Of a DNA stretch of 37,630 nt, positions 28,706 to 37,630 are shown piece after piece; position 1 is the stretch's first letter, and each line of letters begins with the position of its first letter. A model generated the notes under the pieces. That model saw only the letters and a list, made by a program, of their open reading frames with translations, ran no database searches and was not told the origin of the DNA. This DNA comes from Paracoccaceae bacterium. GTDB lineage: Bacteria; Pseudomonadota; Alphaproteobacteria; Rhodobacterales; Rhodobacteraceae. Position numbers and translations under genes: made by a program. The stretch is taken from assembly GCA_027492585.1 (NCBI GenBank), contig JAPUEK010000094.1:1-37630 (forward strand), in the 5' to 3' direction.

Positions 28706-31700
28706 TCTGCGGATCAGCATGTTGTTCAAGGCGGAGACCGGACAGGCGCAAGGCGCGATTGTCGGGCTGAAGACCTCTGCCGATGACCTGAGTGCTTCGA
28801 TCGTCAGGGCCGGTCAGGGCGCGGCGGGCAGCAGCACGTCGATTGCGGCTGCGGGCGCGGCAGGTGAGGCGACCTCCTCCGATTTCCTGAAGGTGGTGTC
28901 GTCGGCCACCGCGCTGGACGGTGTTATCCAGCGGTTGTCCGGCTCCATGGGTAGGCTGCGCGCACCCGAGACGGCTCTTGGCACCTTTGCGGCGCTTGGA
29001 GACAGGTCCCTTGGCATTGATGAGCTGGCGGCCGATTGGAGGCTCGCCACCGAAGAAGCGCAGCGATATCAGGCCGCGCTCGATCAGGTCCGTGCCAGCT
29101 ACAATCCGCTCTTCGCCGTCTCGCGGCAGTATGAGCAGCAGCTCCGGCAGATAGATGAAGCGGAGGGCATGAACGCGATCTCGGCGCGGGAGACCGCTGC
29201 CGCGCGAGACAGGGCTGCACAAGCCCTTGCTCCGATGCCGGGTCACATTGCGCGAGTTGGCGCGTCCTCACAAGCCGCCGCCGCTCACATGGCTCAACTG
29301 GGGTATCAGTTCAACGACATCGGCATGATGCTGGCCGCAGGCCAATCGCCGTTCATGCTCATGATGCAGCAGGGGCCGCAAGTCACGCAGGTCTTCGACA
29401 ATATGAAGGCTTCGGGAATGTCCGTCGGGGCCTCCATCAAATCGGCCCTGCTGAACATGGTTTCCCCGATGAATCTCGTGACCATGGGCGCCATTGCCCT
29501 TGGTGCCTACGCGGTTCAAGCCCTTATGAACATGGGGGAGGAGACCAAATCCGCAGAGGATGCGGTCAAGGATCTGTCGAGCTCGGTTGGTGAGTTCCGG
29601 GAGAATTCGCGGCGCTCCGTCGCGGACATCGTCGCCGACTTCGGCACCATCAATCCCGCCCTCATTGAGATGCAGCGCAATCTGACGACTCTGAGCGAGA
29701 CGTCCGCGCGGCTGGATCTCAAGGCAGCGTTTGCCGCGCTCAAAGGGGAGGTGGCAGGCGGCTGGTTTGAAAGTGCGAGGGGGGCAACCAGCGACCTGTT
29801 AGGGGTCAGCCCGTACAAGACGGGTATCGCTTCTGGTCGGGGTGGCGCTCAGACCGAAAACCCCGTTGTCACGCAATTCAGGTCGTCGCTGAACGACCTG
29901 CAAACGGCAGCGGGTTCGACCGCTCAGCTCGAAATTGTCCGGGGCATTGCGGCACAACTGGTGACAGCCGCCGGCGGGATCGACCGGATGACTCTGGCGC
30001 AATCGGAATTCTATGGCCAGTTGCTGGCCTCGGAAACCGCTCTGACCCGGATCGTCGCGGCGCAGGCGGAGGCGCGCAAACAGCAGCTCGAGATGAAGCG
30101 CGCCACGGGTGTCGAGAATGACCGGATGGGTGGCCCGACCGCGCTTGACCGCGCGGCGGGTCCTGATCCTGACACTGTCGCAAAAGGCCGCACCGCTGCC
30201 GCTGCCCTGATCGAGACGGGTGGCAAGGAGCTGGAGATCGTGCGCCTGAAGCTCGTCTACGGCGAGCAAAGCGTTCAGGTGCGTCAGGAGGAGGAGCGCC
30301 AGGCCCGCGCAACGCTTGAGGCAGAGATTGCCCGGCTCGGGATCGACAGGCAGGGTCTGCAGGCGCAGCAGATGCGCGGCCAACTCGCGCTCAAACTCAG
30401 CCTGGAAGAAGCCACCCGCCTCGCGTCGCAGCGGCAATCCGTGCTGGATCAGACCGCCGCCTATCAGCAGCAGGCGCGGATCGTTGCGCTGACCGCACAA
30501 TATGGCGCGGACAGTCTCGAGGTCGCTTACGCCCGTGCAGGTGCCGAGCGTGAGGCGCAGGTGGCCATGCTCGCCGCGCAGGGGGTGTCGGGCGATCTGG
30601 CCGATGATCTGATGGCCTCCTGGGATGCGGCTCGCGGGGTCGCATCCATCAACATGGCTGCCGGGATTGGCGCTGCGGCGGCGGAGGCCCAACTGCTGGC
30701 CTCGCTGATGGGCATTTCCCTGCAGCATTCGCTCGGGCTCATGGGTCTCGCAAATGGTGCCAGGAAAGCCGCAGCTTCTTCGAAGGTTTCCTTCGGCGGC
30801 GCTTCGGCCGCTGAAGGACTGGGCGGCGGCGCGACACTTGGTTTCGGTGACAATCCGGGGTCGGCATCCGTCACGATCCCCGCGATTTCGACCGGAGCGG
30901 GACGCGCGGCCGGGGGCGGCGCGGCAGCCAAGGAAGCCTCGGCGCTTCGGCGGCTGATTGAGGAGCAGAACCGTCAGATCGCTGTCCTGCGCGAACTGGA
31001 TCCGGTGCAGCGCGAGATACTCGAGAACCACGAGGCGCTGAAGGATGCCACCGAAGGCGAGAGGCAGAAGGTCGCGGACCTGATCGCGGAGCGGCAGCGG
31101 CTCGAGCTGATCCGCGACCGCATCGCTGAAATCGGACAGGTTGGACAGCAGGCCTTCGTGGGGCTCGTCACCGGCGCGCATGGGCTCCGTGATGCCCTTG
31201 GCATGGTGATCGAGAAGCTGGCAGAGATGGCAGCGTCGTCCGCCTGGGACGCCCTTTTAGGGGGTATGGGCGGCGGCAATGCCCTTGGCGGCCTGTTCGG
31301 ATTCCTGTTCAGCGGCGCCTCTTCCACCGGCGCAGGCAATCTGGGACTGCCGCTCTTCGCCGATGGCGGCCGCATCCAAGGCGCTGGAGGCCCGCGAGAG
31401 GACAATCACACGGTCCGGGTCTCGGCGGGCGAATACATCATCAATGCCGCTGCGACTTCGGCGAACTTGCCCCTAATCGACGCGATCAATGCGGGTGCGC
31501 GGCCGCAGGATCTTCTCGAGTTGCTCGCGTCCCAAACAGCCGAGGCGGTCGGGACCAATCCCCTGCAGCATCTCCTCGGGCAGGGCGTAGCATTGCCCCG
31601 GCTTGTCGATGCGGTGATGCCCCCCTCCAGCCGGCCCGCCTTTGCAGATGGCGGGCTGATCGGGACCTCAGCCCCGCGCGCCTGGCGCAGTGCCGGCGCG

Positions 31701-31931
31701 ACAGGCGGAGCCCAGATCGCCTCCGGTGGCACGTCCTCCGGTTCGGGGAGCGTCCTTGTCGATCTGCGGGTCTCGATCGACCAGAACGGCAATCTGCGCG
31801 CGCTGATTGACCAGCGGTCAGAGGGTGTGGCGGTGCGGGTCGTGCAACAGGGCATGGAGCAATTCTCGTCCAACGTTCTGCCGGGCCGGGTTGCCGAAAT
31901 CAGCCGTGATCCTCTGCGGGTCGGAGGGTGA
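28695..31931 (+). CDS. Tail length tape measure protein
   Basis: Sets tail length and probably enters the host with DNA. 1078 residues, with an N-terminal 'ISMLFKAETGQAQGAIVGLKTSADDL' type start, the typical tape-measure block QLGYQFNDIGMMLAAGQSPFMLMMQQGPQVTQVF near residue 200-235, a hydrophobic segment just after it, long helical coiled coils (560-640, 755-810) and a glycine-rich end with FADGGRIQGAGG. The length suggests a tail of about 150-160 nm by the usual 1.5 angstrom per residue rule, if all of it is extended helix. Confidence 0.92.
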   Translation: MPGDLRISMLFKAETGQAQGAIVGLKTSADDLSASIVRAGQGAAGSSTSIAAAGAAGEATSSDFLKVVSSATALDGVIQRLSGSMGRLRAPETALGTFAALGDRSLGIDELAADWRLATEEAQRYQAALDQVRASYNPLFAVSRQYEQQLRQIDEAEGMNAISARETAAARDRAAQALAPMPGHIARVGASSQAAAAHMAQLGYQFNDIGMMLAAGQSPFMLMMQQGPQVTQVFDNMKASGMSVGASIKSALLNMVSPMNLVTMGAIALGAYAVQALMNMGEETKSAEDAVKDLSSSVGEFRENSRRSVADIVADFGTINPALIEMQRNLTTLSETSARLDLKAAFAALKGEVAGGWFESARGATSDLLGVSPYKTGIASGRGGAQTENPVVTQFRSSLNDLQTAAGSTAQLEIVRGIAAQLVTAAGGIDRMTLAQSEFYGQLLASETALTRIVAAQAEARKQQLEMKRATGVENDRMGGPTALDRAAGPDPDTVAKGRTAAAALIETGGKELEIVRLKLVYGEQSVQVRQEEERQARATLEAEIARLGIDRQGLQAQQMRGQLALKLSLEEATRLASQRQSVLDQTAAYQQQARIVALTAQYGADSLEVAYARAGAEREAQVAMLAAQGVSGDLADDLMASWDAARGVASINMAAGIGAAAAEAQLLASLMGISLQHSLGLMGLANGARKAAASSKVSFGGASAAEGLGGGATLGFGDNPGSASVTIPAISTGAGRAAGGGAAAKEASALRRLIEEQNRQIAVLRELDPVQREILENHEALKDATEGERQKVADLIAERQRLELIRDRIAEIGQVGQQAFVGLVTGAHGLRDALGMVIEKLAEMAASSAWDALLGGMGGGNALGGLFGFLFSGASSTGAGNLGLPLFADGGRIQGAGGPREDNHTVRVSAGEYIINAAATSANLPLIDAINAGARPQDLLELLASQTAEAVGTNPLQHLLGQGVALPRLVDAVMPPSSRPAFADGGLIGTSAPRAWRSAGATGGAQIASGGTSSGSGSVLVDLRVSIDQNGNLRALIDQRSEGVAVRVVQQGMEQFSSNVLPGRVAEISRDPLRVGG

Positions 31932-31932
31932 C

Positions 31933-32589
31933 ATGGCGCTGCTGACATATCCTCTCACCCTCGAGCAGTTCTTCCTCAAACTCCCGATCAGCAGAAGCAA
32001 GTTCGATCTGCCGGAGGCCCTCGTTGTTTCGCGCACAGAGGGCGGAGATCTGATCACCGCCGATCAGGGACCTCGGCTTTGGACCGGGCAGATCGATCTT
32101 GTCACGATGCAGCATGACGAGGCTCCGCCGATCCGCGCGCTGATCAACAATCTGCGCGGGGCCGGCAAGACGTTCCTGGTCTCGGATCTGACCCGGCCGT
32201 GGCCGCGCTTCGATCCCTACGGATTGCTGCTGACGGGAGCAGTGCCGATCATCTCCTCCATCGGCGCCACGATGCGCGAGATCACCATTTCGGGGTTGCC
32301 GGCCGGATATCCCCTGATGGCCGGAGATCTGTTGTCCTTCGTCACCGGCACCCGCTACGCACTCCACGAGCTGGTGGCCGATGCCATTGCCAGCCTGGCA
32401 GGTGTCGCTGGGCCGGTTGAGGTCAACCCTCCCATTCGCCTCGGCGCCGCGCCAGGGGCGGCAGTCCAACTCGTGTATCCGCGTTGCAAAGCCCGGCTCG
32501 TGCCGGCCTCATCCGAAACCGGCTCCACGTCCAACACTGTCACCACCGGCGTCCAGTTCGGATGGTTGCAGCAGCTCGGAGGGCCGTGA
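31933..32589 (+). CDS. Distal tail protein
   Basis: A 218-residue protein starting at an ATG 1 base after the tape-measure stop (GGAGGG upstream). Beta-rich, with PLTLEQFFLKLPISRSKFDLPEALVVSRTEGGDLITADQGPRLWTG and a C-terminal receptor-like part. Position directly after the tape measure corresponds to Dit-type or lambda M-type tail-tip proteins of B3-like phages. Confidence 0.6.
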   Translation: MALLTYPLTLEQFFLKLPISRSKFDLPEALVVSRTEGGDLITADQGPRLWTGQIDLVTMQHDEAPPIRALINNLRGAGKTFLVSDLTRPWPRFDPYGLLLTGAVPIISSIGATMREITISGLPAGYPLMAGDLLSFVTGTRYALHELVADAIASLAGVAGPVEVNPPIRLGAAPGAAVQLVYPRCKARLVPASSETGSTSNTVTTGVQFGWLQQLGGP

Positions 32590-33197
32590 TGCGCGCCTAT
32601 AGCCCCATCGTCTTGTCGCATCTCCAAAACGGCGCCACCCGCCCGCGTCTCCTCTTCTGGGTGATCGCGAAAAACCGGACAACGGGTCTGGCTGAAACGC
32701 TCGGGCTCTGGAACGGTGAGGACGACGCAAGCTTCACGGTCGACGGCGTGACCCGCACTTACCTTGGCGCGGGTGGTCTGATCGGGATCGACGCAATCAC
32801 CTCGGAGATGGGGCTGCAGGTCCGCATGCATACGGTGCGGCTGTCGACGGCCGACATGCGGGTAATCAACGCCCTGCGCGGCTACGATGCCCGCCTGGCT
32901 CCAGCCGAAATCCACCGGGTATTTACCGATCCTGACAGCCACTTGCCGATCGACCTGCCCCATCGCGTCTTCCGCGGCTGGGTCGACAAGGTAATTCTTC
33001 CTCGGCCGGCGTTGGGTGAGGAAAGCCCGATCCGGGTCACGCTGGCCTCAAACGCCCGGTCACTCACCAAGACCCTTTCGGCCAAGTATTCCGATGAGGC
33101 GATGAAGCGCAGGTCTGGGGACCGCCTGTTTCGCTACGCCGACATCTCTGGGGCTGTGCCAGTCTATTGGGGCGAGAAGGCCCAGGCGCCGAAATGA
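32589..33197 (+). CDS. Tail tip-associated protein
   Basis: A 202-residue protein (MRAYSPIVLSHLQNGATRPRLLFWVIAKN) that resembles DUF2163-like structural proteins found in the tails of alphaproteobacterial phages and gene transfer agents (LWNGEDDASFTVDGVTRTYLGAGGLIGIDAI). ATG overlaps the previous stop. Role in tail tip assembly is inferred from position. Confidence 0.65.
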   Translation: MRAYSPIVLSHLQNGATRPRLLFWVIAKNRTTGLAETLGLWNGEDDASFTVDGVTRTYLGAGGLIGIDAITSEMGLQVRMHTVRLSTADMRVINALRGYDARLAPAEIHRVFTDPDSHLPIDLPHRVFRGWVDKVILPRPALGEESPIRVTLASNARSLTKTLSAKYSDEAMKRRSGDRLFRYADISGAVPVYWGEKAQAPK

Positions 33198-33613
33198 GTG
33201 CGTTGCAGCATCTTCCCGACTGGCGACCGCGCCTTCAGGCTTACGTGGCGACCTGCGTCAGCCTGCCTTTCAAGGCCGGCACCCATGACTGCGCGCTTTT
33301 CTGGGCTGGCGCCGTGGCTGCCATGACCGGCCACGATCCGGCGGCGTACTTTCGCGGCAAGTACCGAACCTTGAAAGGTGGGTTGAAGGCCCTGAAAGAG
33401 GCGGGCTTCAGGAACCATGTCGAGGCTGTTGCCGGTCTGCTGACCGAGATCCCGCCTGCCTATGCTCGTGTCGGAGATACAGCTGTCGTGGCGGGGGACG
33501 GCGAAATCGCCGAGGCTCTCGGCATCGTCCAGGGTGAGATGATTTATGTCCTGCGGTCTGACGGGCTCGGGCTTGTTCCTCTCACCTCGGCCATGCGGGC
33601 GTTCCGGCTATGA
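33194..33613 (+). CDS. DUF6950-type tail protein, possible peptidase
   Basis: A 139-residue protein with the pattern FKAGTHDCALFWAGAVAAMTGHDPAAYFRGKYRTLKGGLKAL. The HDC segment resembles the active-site cysteine region of NlpC/P60-type cell wall hydrolases that precede the tip protein in many phages (lambda K position). A catalytic histidine cannot be assigned with confidence. Overlaps both neighbours by 4 bases. Confidence 0.65.
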   Translation: MSALQHLPDWRPRLQAYVATCVSLPFKAGTHDCALFWAGAVAAMTGHDPAAYFRGKYRTLKGGLKALKEAGFRNHVEAVAGLLTEIPPAYARVGDTAVVAGDGEIAEALGIVQGEMIYVLRSDGLGLVPLTSAMRAFRL

Positions 33614-36600
33614 TCCGCCTGCTTCTCTGGGTGTTGCCGTTCCTGCTGAGCGCCGCGCCAGCTGATGCCGCATTTGTCGGGGCCGCGATGACGGCGCTGG
33701 GTGCCTCCGCTGCCGCAGCGGCGGCTGTCCAGGCATTTGTGGTTCGTACTGCCGCCTCCCTCGCGCTGTCTGCCCTCGGCCGCGCCATTCGCGGGACGCC
33801 TCGGGCGCCCGGCATCTCCACCGAAGTCACGACCAATGGCGGGATCACCCCGCAAAGCTTTATCGTCGGGCGCTATGCAACCGCCGGCCAGATGGTTGCG
33901 CCTGCGATGAGCTATGGCAGCGCCGGGAAAACGCCTCTGGCCTATCTCGTTTACGATATCGCGCTCTCCGCCATCGCCAGGGCCACTCTTAGCCGGGTCG
34001 TCATAAACGACAACTATGTTACCCTCGGCGCCTCGGGCGCTTCCTGGGGCCGGCCTGTGACCGGAGATCTGTCAGGATATGCGTGGGTCGACTACCGCGA
34101 CGGCACGCAGACCACTGCCCATCCAGACATGCTGGCAGCGTTTGGCGGTGCTGCAACGCGCCCGTGGTCCGCTGATATGGTCGGTCGCGGCGTGTGCGAG
34201 GCGGTGATCCGCTTCAAATATGATCGGGAGCGGTATAACAGTTGGCCGACCGTTCGCTTTGAGCTTCTCGGCATCCCTCTCTACGATCCGCGCGCCGATA
34301 CGTCGGTGGGCGGTTCCGGGCCGCAGCGCTGGTCCAGTACGAGCACCTGGACGCAGACCGAAAACCTCGTCGTGATCATCTACAACATCATGCGGGGAAT
34401 AACTCTCGAAGACGGTTCGGTCTGGGGATGTCGAACCCCGGCCGAGGATCTCCCGTTGTCATCGTGGATGGCCGCGATGAATGAGTGCGACAGGAGCATT
34501 GCTCTTGAGGCCGGCGGAACGGAGCCCCAGTTTCGCGGCGGCTATGAAATTGCCCTGAACATGGAACCTCAGGAGGTCATCAACGAACTGAAAAAGGCCT
34601 GCGCGGCCGAGATGGCGGAGTTTGGCGGCGTCTGGAAGATCCGCGTCGGCCCACCGGCGCTGCCTGTCTATTTCCTGACAGATGATACGATCATATTCAC
34701 CGCGCCGGAGGAATTGGATCAGTTTCCGGGTCTTGCGGCGACCTACAACGGTGTCGAGGCTTCCTATCCGGAACCTGCCAGCCTGTGGAAGTCGAAAGAT
34801 GCCCCGTCCCGCTACAATGCGACCTGGGAGGCTGAGGATGGTGGCCAGCGTCTGATCGCGGGTTTGCAGTATCCTGCCTGCCCTTATCAATCTCAGGTGC
34901 AGCGCCTTATGGCCGCGGCCATCAAGGACGAGCGTCGCCATCGCCGTCATACGCTGACCCTGCCGCCATCTGCTGCGATCCTGGAACCTCTGGACACGAT
35001 CAGCTGGACCTCGTCGCGCAACGGCTATGCCGGCAAGATTTTCGAGGTCGCATCCATCACCGATACCTTGATGACCGCAAACCAGTTTCTGACGGTCCGA
35101 GAATGCGACCCGGCGGATTATGACTGGGTCCCTACCGACGAATTGCCCGTGGCGTTCGCGCCCCCCGGCATCGCCGCCCGCGCCGCCCAAAGCGTCCCCG
35201 GTTGGGGTGTCGCGGCTGCCGTCCTTACTGATGCGGGCGGTACGGCCCGCCGGCCTGCCATTGCGATCAGCTGGGACCCGGAGGGGGCGGAGGATGCGTC
35301 CGGCATCCGCTGGGAGGCGCGGCTCGCCGGCGGGGTCGATCCTGTGCTGAGCGGCACCCATGCCTCGATCCGCACCGCGTTTTCGACGATCAGTGACGGG
35401 CTGATCCCCGGAGAGCATTACGAGGTCCGCGCCGAGCTGATTGTGGACCGGCCTGTCAACTGGACATCCTGGACGGCTGTCACGGTGCCGGCCGTGCTGG
35501 TCTCCGCCCCCGACATCGCGGCCGAGAGCATCGACGACAGCCATATCGCGTCGCTCAGTGCCGACAAGATCACCGCCGGCGTGATGAATGCGCGCCATCT
35601 CGAGGTGACCGAGCTCCTCAGGATAACGGATGGGTCCGGCGCCCTGTCTGTGGGAAAGATCTCAGCCTACGACCTGGAGCACGATGGCGCGTATTTCGGG
35701 AGGACGCTCGGCCCCGGCGGGCTCTACACGGCGGGATTCCTCGCCGGCAAAAAGGTCGGTGGCGTCGATCAGTACATCCAGGCGACGGATGAGACCGGGC
35801 TAAAACTGGTGAACGCCAGCTATCGCGTCTCCGGGGCCGCTGCCCCGGCCTATACCACCATCACCATGTCGCAGACCGTCACTCTGCCAGTCGGGATCAG
35901 AGGCCTGACGCTCGATCTCATCGGTGGAGGCGGCGGCGGGAAAGGCGGGACAGGCGATGGCGGCGGGTCCGGCGCAGATGGCGGTGCGGGCGGTACCACG
36001 ACGGTGCAGCTCTGGGACGGTGCCGTCAACACGGGGCTGTCATGGACCTCTGTAGGAGGTGCGGGCAGCACTGCAACGACGACGAGCGACACCGCCGGGA
36101 GTGGGCAATCCTCACCCATTGGCGTCGGCGGCGCGGGCTATCGTCGGGCATCCGGTGGGGATGCAACGGGGTTCGGGGCCGGCGGCGGCGGCGGGGGCGA
36201 TACGCTGCGGAGCGGTCTGGGAGGGAGCAGCTCCAGCGGCGTCGCCACCCAGACGCTGGACATTTCGGCCTATGCGAACCCCAAGCTGGTGATCGTGATC
36301 GGCGCGGGCGGGCTGGGTGGCGGCACGGGGCGCAAGGGGGGCAGTGGCTCGCCAGGGCGGGTGGTCTATTCGACGCGGGCGGCGGCGGACGCGCCGGCTA
36401 ATGTCCTGCCGCTGCAACCGACGTTCTCGGGTTCGATCGTCAAGGCCGCCTCATCAGCGCTGACGTTTCCCGCCTACGGCGCAGGGTTGTGGATACTGTC
36501 TGTCACCGGCTCCGCGGCGCTGGATCTCGGGCAGGTGGAGACGCATGTGTCGGGACAAACCGTCCGGGTGCTGCTGACCGGCACAGCGACCATCATCTCC

Positions 36601-36687
36601 GACAAGACGCCGGTCGATCTGGCCAGCTCGGCCGGCGCCTACACCGTCGATTACCAGTTTTATAAACTCTCGGAGTGGGCATCATGA
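33610..36687 (+). CDS. Tail tip / host attachment protein (J-like) with glycine-rich domain
   Basis: A 1025-residue protein. The N-terminus is hydrophobic (LLLWVLPFLLSAAPADAAF, then a long Ala-rich helix), followed by a beta-rich hub region to about 540, a fibronectin-like segment (AIAISWDPEGAEDASGIRWEARL; RAELIVDRPVNWTSWTAV), DKITAGVMNARHLEV as in J-type proteins, and a C-terminal adhesin-like part with glycine runs (about 770-800, 850-920) flanked by beta segments. The glycine-rich layout recalls the receptor-binding tips of some phage adhesins. It is the most likely host-recognition determinant in the window. Confidence 0.85.
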   Translation: MIRLLLWVLPFLLSAAPADAAFVGAAMTALGASAAAAAAVQAFVVRTAASLALSALGRAIRGTPRAPGISTEVTTNGGITPQSFIVGRYATAGQMVAPAMSYGSAGKTPLAYLVYDIALSAIARATLSRVVINDNYVTLGASGASWGRPVTGDLSGYAWVDYRDGTQTTAHPDMLAAFGGAATRPWSADMVGRGVCEAVIRFKYDRERYNSWPTVRFELLGIPLYDPRADTSVGGSGPQRWSSTSTWTQTENLVVIIYNIMRGITLEDGSVWGCRTPAEDLPLSSWMAAMNECDRSIALEAGGTEPQFRGGYEIALNMEPQEVINELKKACAAEMAEFGGVWKIRVGPPALPVYFLTDDTIIFTAPEELDQFPGLAATYNGVEASYPEPASLWKSKDAPSRYNATWEAEDGGQRLIAGLQYPACPYQSQVQRLMAAAIKDERRHRRHTLTLPPSAAILEPLDTISWTSSRNGYAGKIFEVASITDTLMTANQFLTVRECDPADYDWVPTDELPVAFAPPGIAARAAQSVPGWGVAAAVLTDAGGTARRPAIAISWDPEGAEDASGIRWEARLAGGVDPVLSGTHASIRTAFSTISDGLIPGEHYEVRAELIVDRPVNWTSWTAVTVPAVLVSAPDIAAESIDDSHIASLSADKITAGVMNARHLEVTELLRITDGSGALSVGKISAYDLEHDGAYFGRTLGPGGLYTAGFLAGKKVGGVDQYIQATDETGLKLVNASYRVSGAAAPAYTTITMSQTVTLPVGIRGLTLDLIGGGGGGKGGTGDGGGSGADGGAGGTTTVQLWDGAVNTGLSWTSVGGAGSTATTTSDTAGSGQSSPIGVGGAGYRRASGGDATGFGAGGGGGGDTLRSGLGGSSSSGVATQTLDISAYANPKLVIVIGAGGLGGGTGRKGGSGSPGRVVYSTRAAADAPANVLPLQPTFSGSIVKAASSALTFPAYGAGLWILSVTGSAALDLGQVETHVSGQTVRVLLTGTATIISDKTPVDLASSAGAYTVDYQFYKLSEWAS

Positions 36688-37016
36688 TTGTTTTTTACGA
36701 TCCAGAGAACGGCGACATCCTGTTTACCGTGGACGGCCCGGAGCTGCCGCCGGTGCTGAAGGGCGCCTGGCTGCGTCATGAGGGCGCCTTGGGCGATCTC
36801 TCCATGCTCTGTGTCCGCGATGGCGCCATTGCGCCCCATCCTGCAGCGACACAGCGCATCCGGGAGGATCGCAAAGCCGCCCGCGCCGCCGCATTTGCCG
36901 CCGAGACCGATCCGATGATTGGCAAGGTATTGCGCGGCGAAATCACTCTGTCGGCCTACGAGCGAGCCGTGGCTGAAATCCGGCACCGCCACCCCTATCC
37001 CGAGGAGACCCCCTGA
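36684..37016 (+). CDS. Small tail-region protein
   Basis: A 110-residue protein starting at the ATG that overlaps the tip-protein stop (MIVFYDPENGDILFTVDGPE). The first half is beta-rich; the second is helical and basic (RIREDRKAARAAAFAAETD). Short proteins of this type often follow J-like genes and may be tail fibre chaperones. Family not recognised. Confidence 0.55.
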   Translation: MIVFYDPENGDILFTVDGPELPPVLKGAWLRHEGALGDLSMLCVRDGAIAPHPAATQRIREDRKAARAAAFAAETDPMIGKVLRGEITLSAYERAVAEIRHRHPYPEETP

Positions 37017-37501
37017 TGGCCACCTGCACCGTCTCGATCGCCGCCAAGACCGCCTCCGGAGCCGCGCTGGCCTCGGCCAAGATCGTCTTCACGCCACTGC
37101 CGGCCGACAAGCTCCGGGCGCAGGACGGGGCGACGATCTGGCCGGATGCGGTCAGCGTCACCTGCGATGGCGCCGGGCTGGCCTCGGTCAACCTCAAGAC
37201 GGGCGACTACCGCTATCAGGTCGCGGGTCCGACCGGGCCGGCCAATGGCAGGCTCACCGTGCCGGATCTGGTCAGCACCAGCCTTGACCTGCTGATCGGC
37301 GCGGCCGAGCCGCCCTATGTGACGATCACCTGGGCGGAGTACCAGACGCTGGTTTCCGCCACCGCCGCGCCTGCGGTCTCTGTGGCAGCCGGTCTCGCGG
37401 CCGTGGCCGATGGCGTCACATTCTTGGCGATCAGCGATGACGGGGTGTCGATCATCCGCCGCGTTGCGGGCGCGGCCATCCCCGCTTTTGTCGAAATCTG
37501 A
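37016..37501 (+). CDS. Tail-region protein with Ig-like first half
   Basis: A 161-residue protein, ATG overlapping the previous stop. The first 90 residues read like a carbohydrate- or Ig-type beta sandwich (CTVSIAAKTASGAALASAKIVFTPLPAD, GLASVNLKTGDYRYQVAGPTG). Likely a minor tail or fibre protein; no family assigned. Confidence 0.55.
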   Translation: MATCTVSIAAKTASGAALASAKIVFTPLPADKLRAQDGATIWPDAVSVTCDGAGLASVNLKTGDYRYQVAGPTGPANGRLTVPDLVSTSLDLLIGAAEPPYVTITWAEYQTLVSATAAPAVSVAAGLAAVADGVTFLAISDDGVSIIRRVAGAAIPAFVEI

Positions 37502-37512
37502 GGAGGAGCACC

Positions 37513-37630
37513 ATGCCCCGGAATGACACTCTCACCATCCCGCCCCGTGTCCGGACCCAGCTCACCAATGCCGATGTGACGGCGGTCAGCCTCCAGGTCC
37601 TGAGCGCCTATCCGGTGTCGATCGCCGGCA
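37513..37630 (+). CDS. Partial gene running off the right edge
   Basis: Begins MPRNDTLTIPPRVRTQLTNAD with AGGAGGAG upstream; only 39 codons lie in the window. Probably another small tail or fibre-associated protein. Its product cannot be identified from this part. Confidence 0.5.
   Translation, partial: MPRNDTLTIPPRVRTQLTNADVTAVSLQVLSAYPVSIAG

Noticed and set aside
1-37630. CRISPR arrays, tRNA or rRNA genes, insertion sequences other than the phage itself
   Set aside because: No regularly spaced repeat array, cloverleaf pattern or additional transposase was seen on reading through; a dedicated scan was not possible.

Overview
The window is almost entirely one Mu-like transposable prophage, running left to right and cut off at the right edge inside its tail genes. 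High GC content, dense ATGA/GTGA overlaps between genes, and protein style all suggest an alphaproteobacterial host, most likely Rhodobacterales (Paracoccus/Rhodobacter type). The organism assignment is inference from family resemblance; no database search was run.

Layout. 1-~423: flanking sequence holding the C-terminal part of a membrane-protein gene read leftward, with a reading-frame break and no start codon; it may be the host gene interrupted by the phage. ~423-817: no gene; short direct repeats that could be the left transposase-binding end, plus four copies of an 11-bp motif in both orientations. 818-2856 (leftward): lysogeny block of a S24-type autocleaving repressor, a lipoprotein and an N6-adenine DNA methyltransferase. 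2864-2940: switch region with three operator-like dyads and two divergent promoters, both apparently leaderless. 2947-8590: early block with small regulators, a ParB-like protein, MuA transposase with its DDE triad, and MuB ATPase; one gene (3588-3998) lies on the opposite strand. 8587-14344: early/middle block with winged-helix and HTH proteins, a DnaA domain IV-like protein, DUF3164, DUF2786, GemA, an MT-A70 methyltransferase and a Mor-like activator. 14345-16623: lysis cassette and Mu gp25/26/27 equivalents. 16623-18011: four accessory genes, including an NrdH-like redoxin and an exported TAXI-type binding protein, inserted between the small and large terminase genes. 18013-25871: packaging and head (TerL, portal, MuF, protease I with internal scaffold Z, decoration protein, major capsid, gp35/gp36 types). 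25873-37630: virion morphogenesis protein G, then a siphovirus-like tail (tube, frameshifted chaperones, tape measure, distal proteins, tip protein). No contractile sheath gene is seen, so the virion is probably B3/D3112-like rather than a Mu myovirus.

How it works together. The repressor would bind the dyads between the divergent promoters and hold early genes off; RecA-stimulated self-cleavage would release ParB-like/A/B for replicative transposition. The Mor-like protein at the end of the early block probably drives late transcription. A 21-of-23-identical box with a TGGCA element at identical spacing lies just before the endolysin and just before protease I, the two places where Mu has Plys and PI, and is the best candidate late-promoter element. 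Packaging, head assembly and tail assembly genes follow in standard order, with a lambda-type -1 slip site joining the two tail chaperones.
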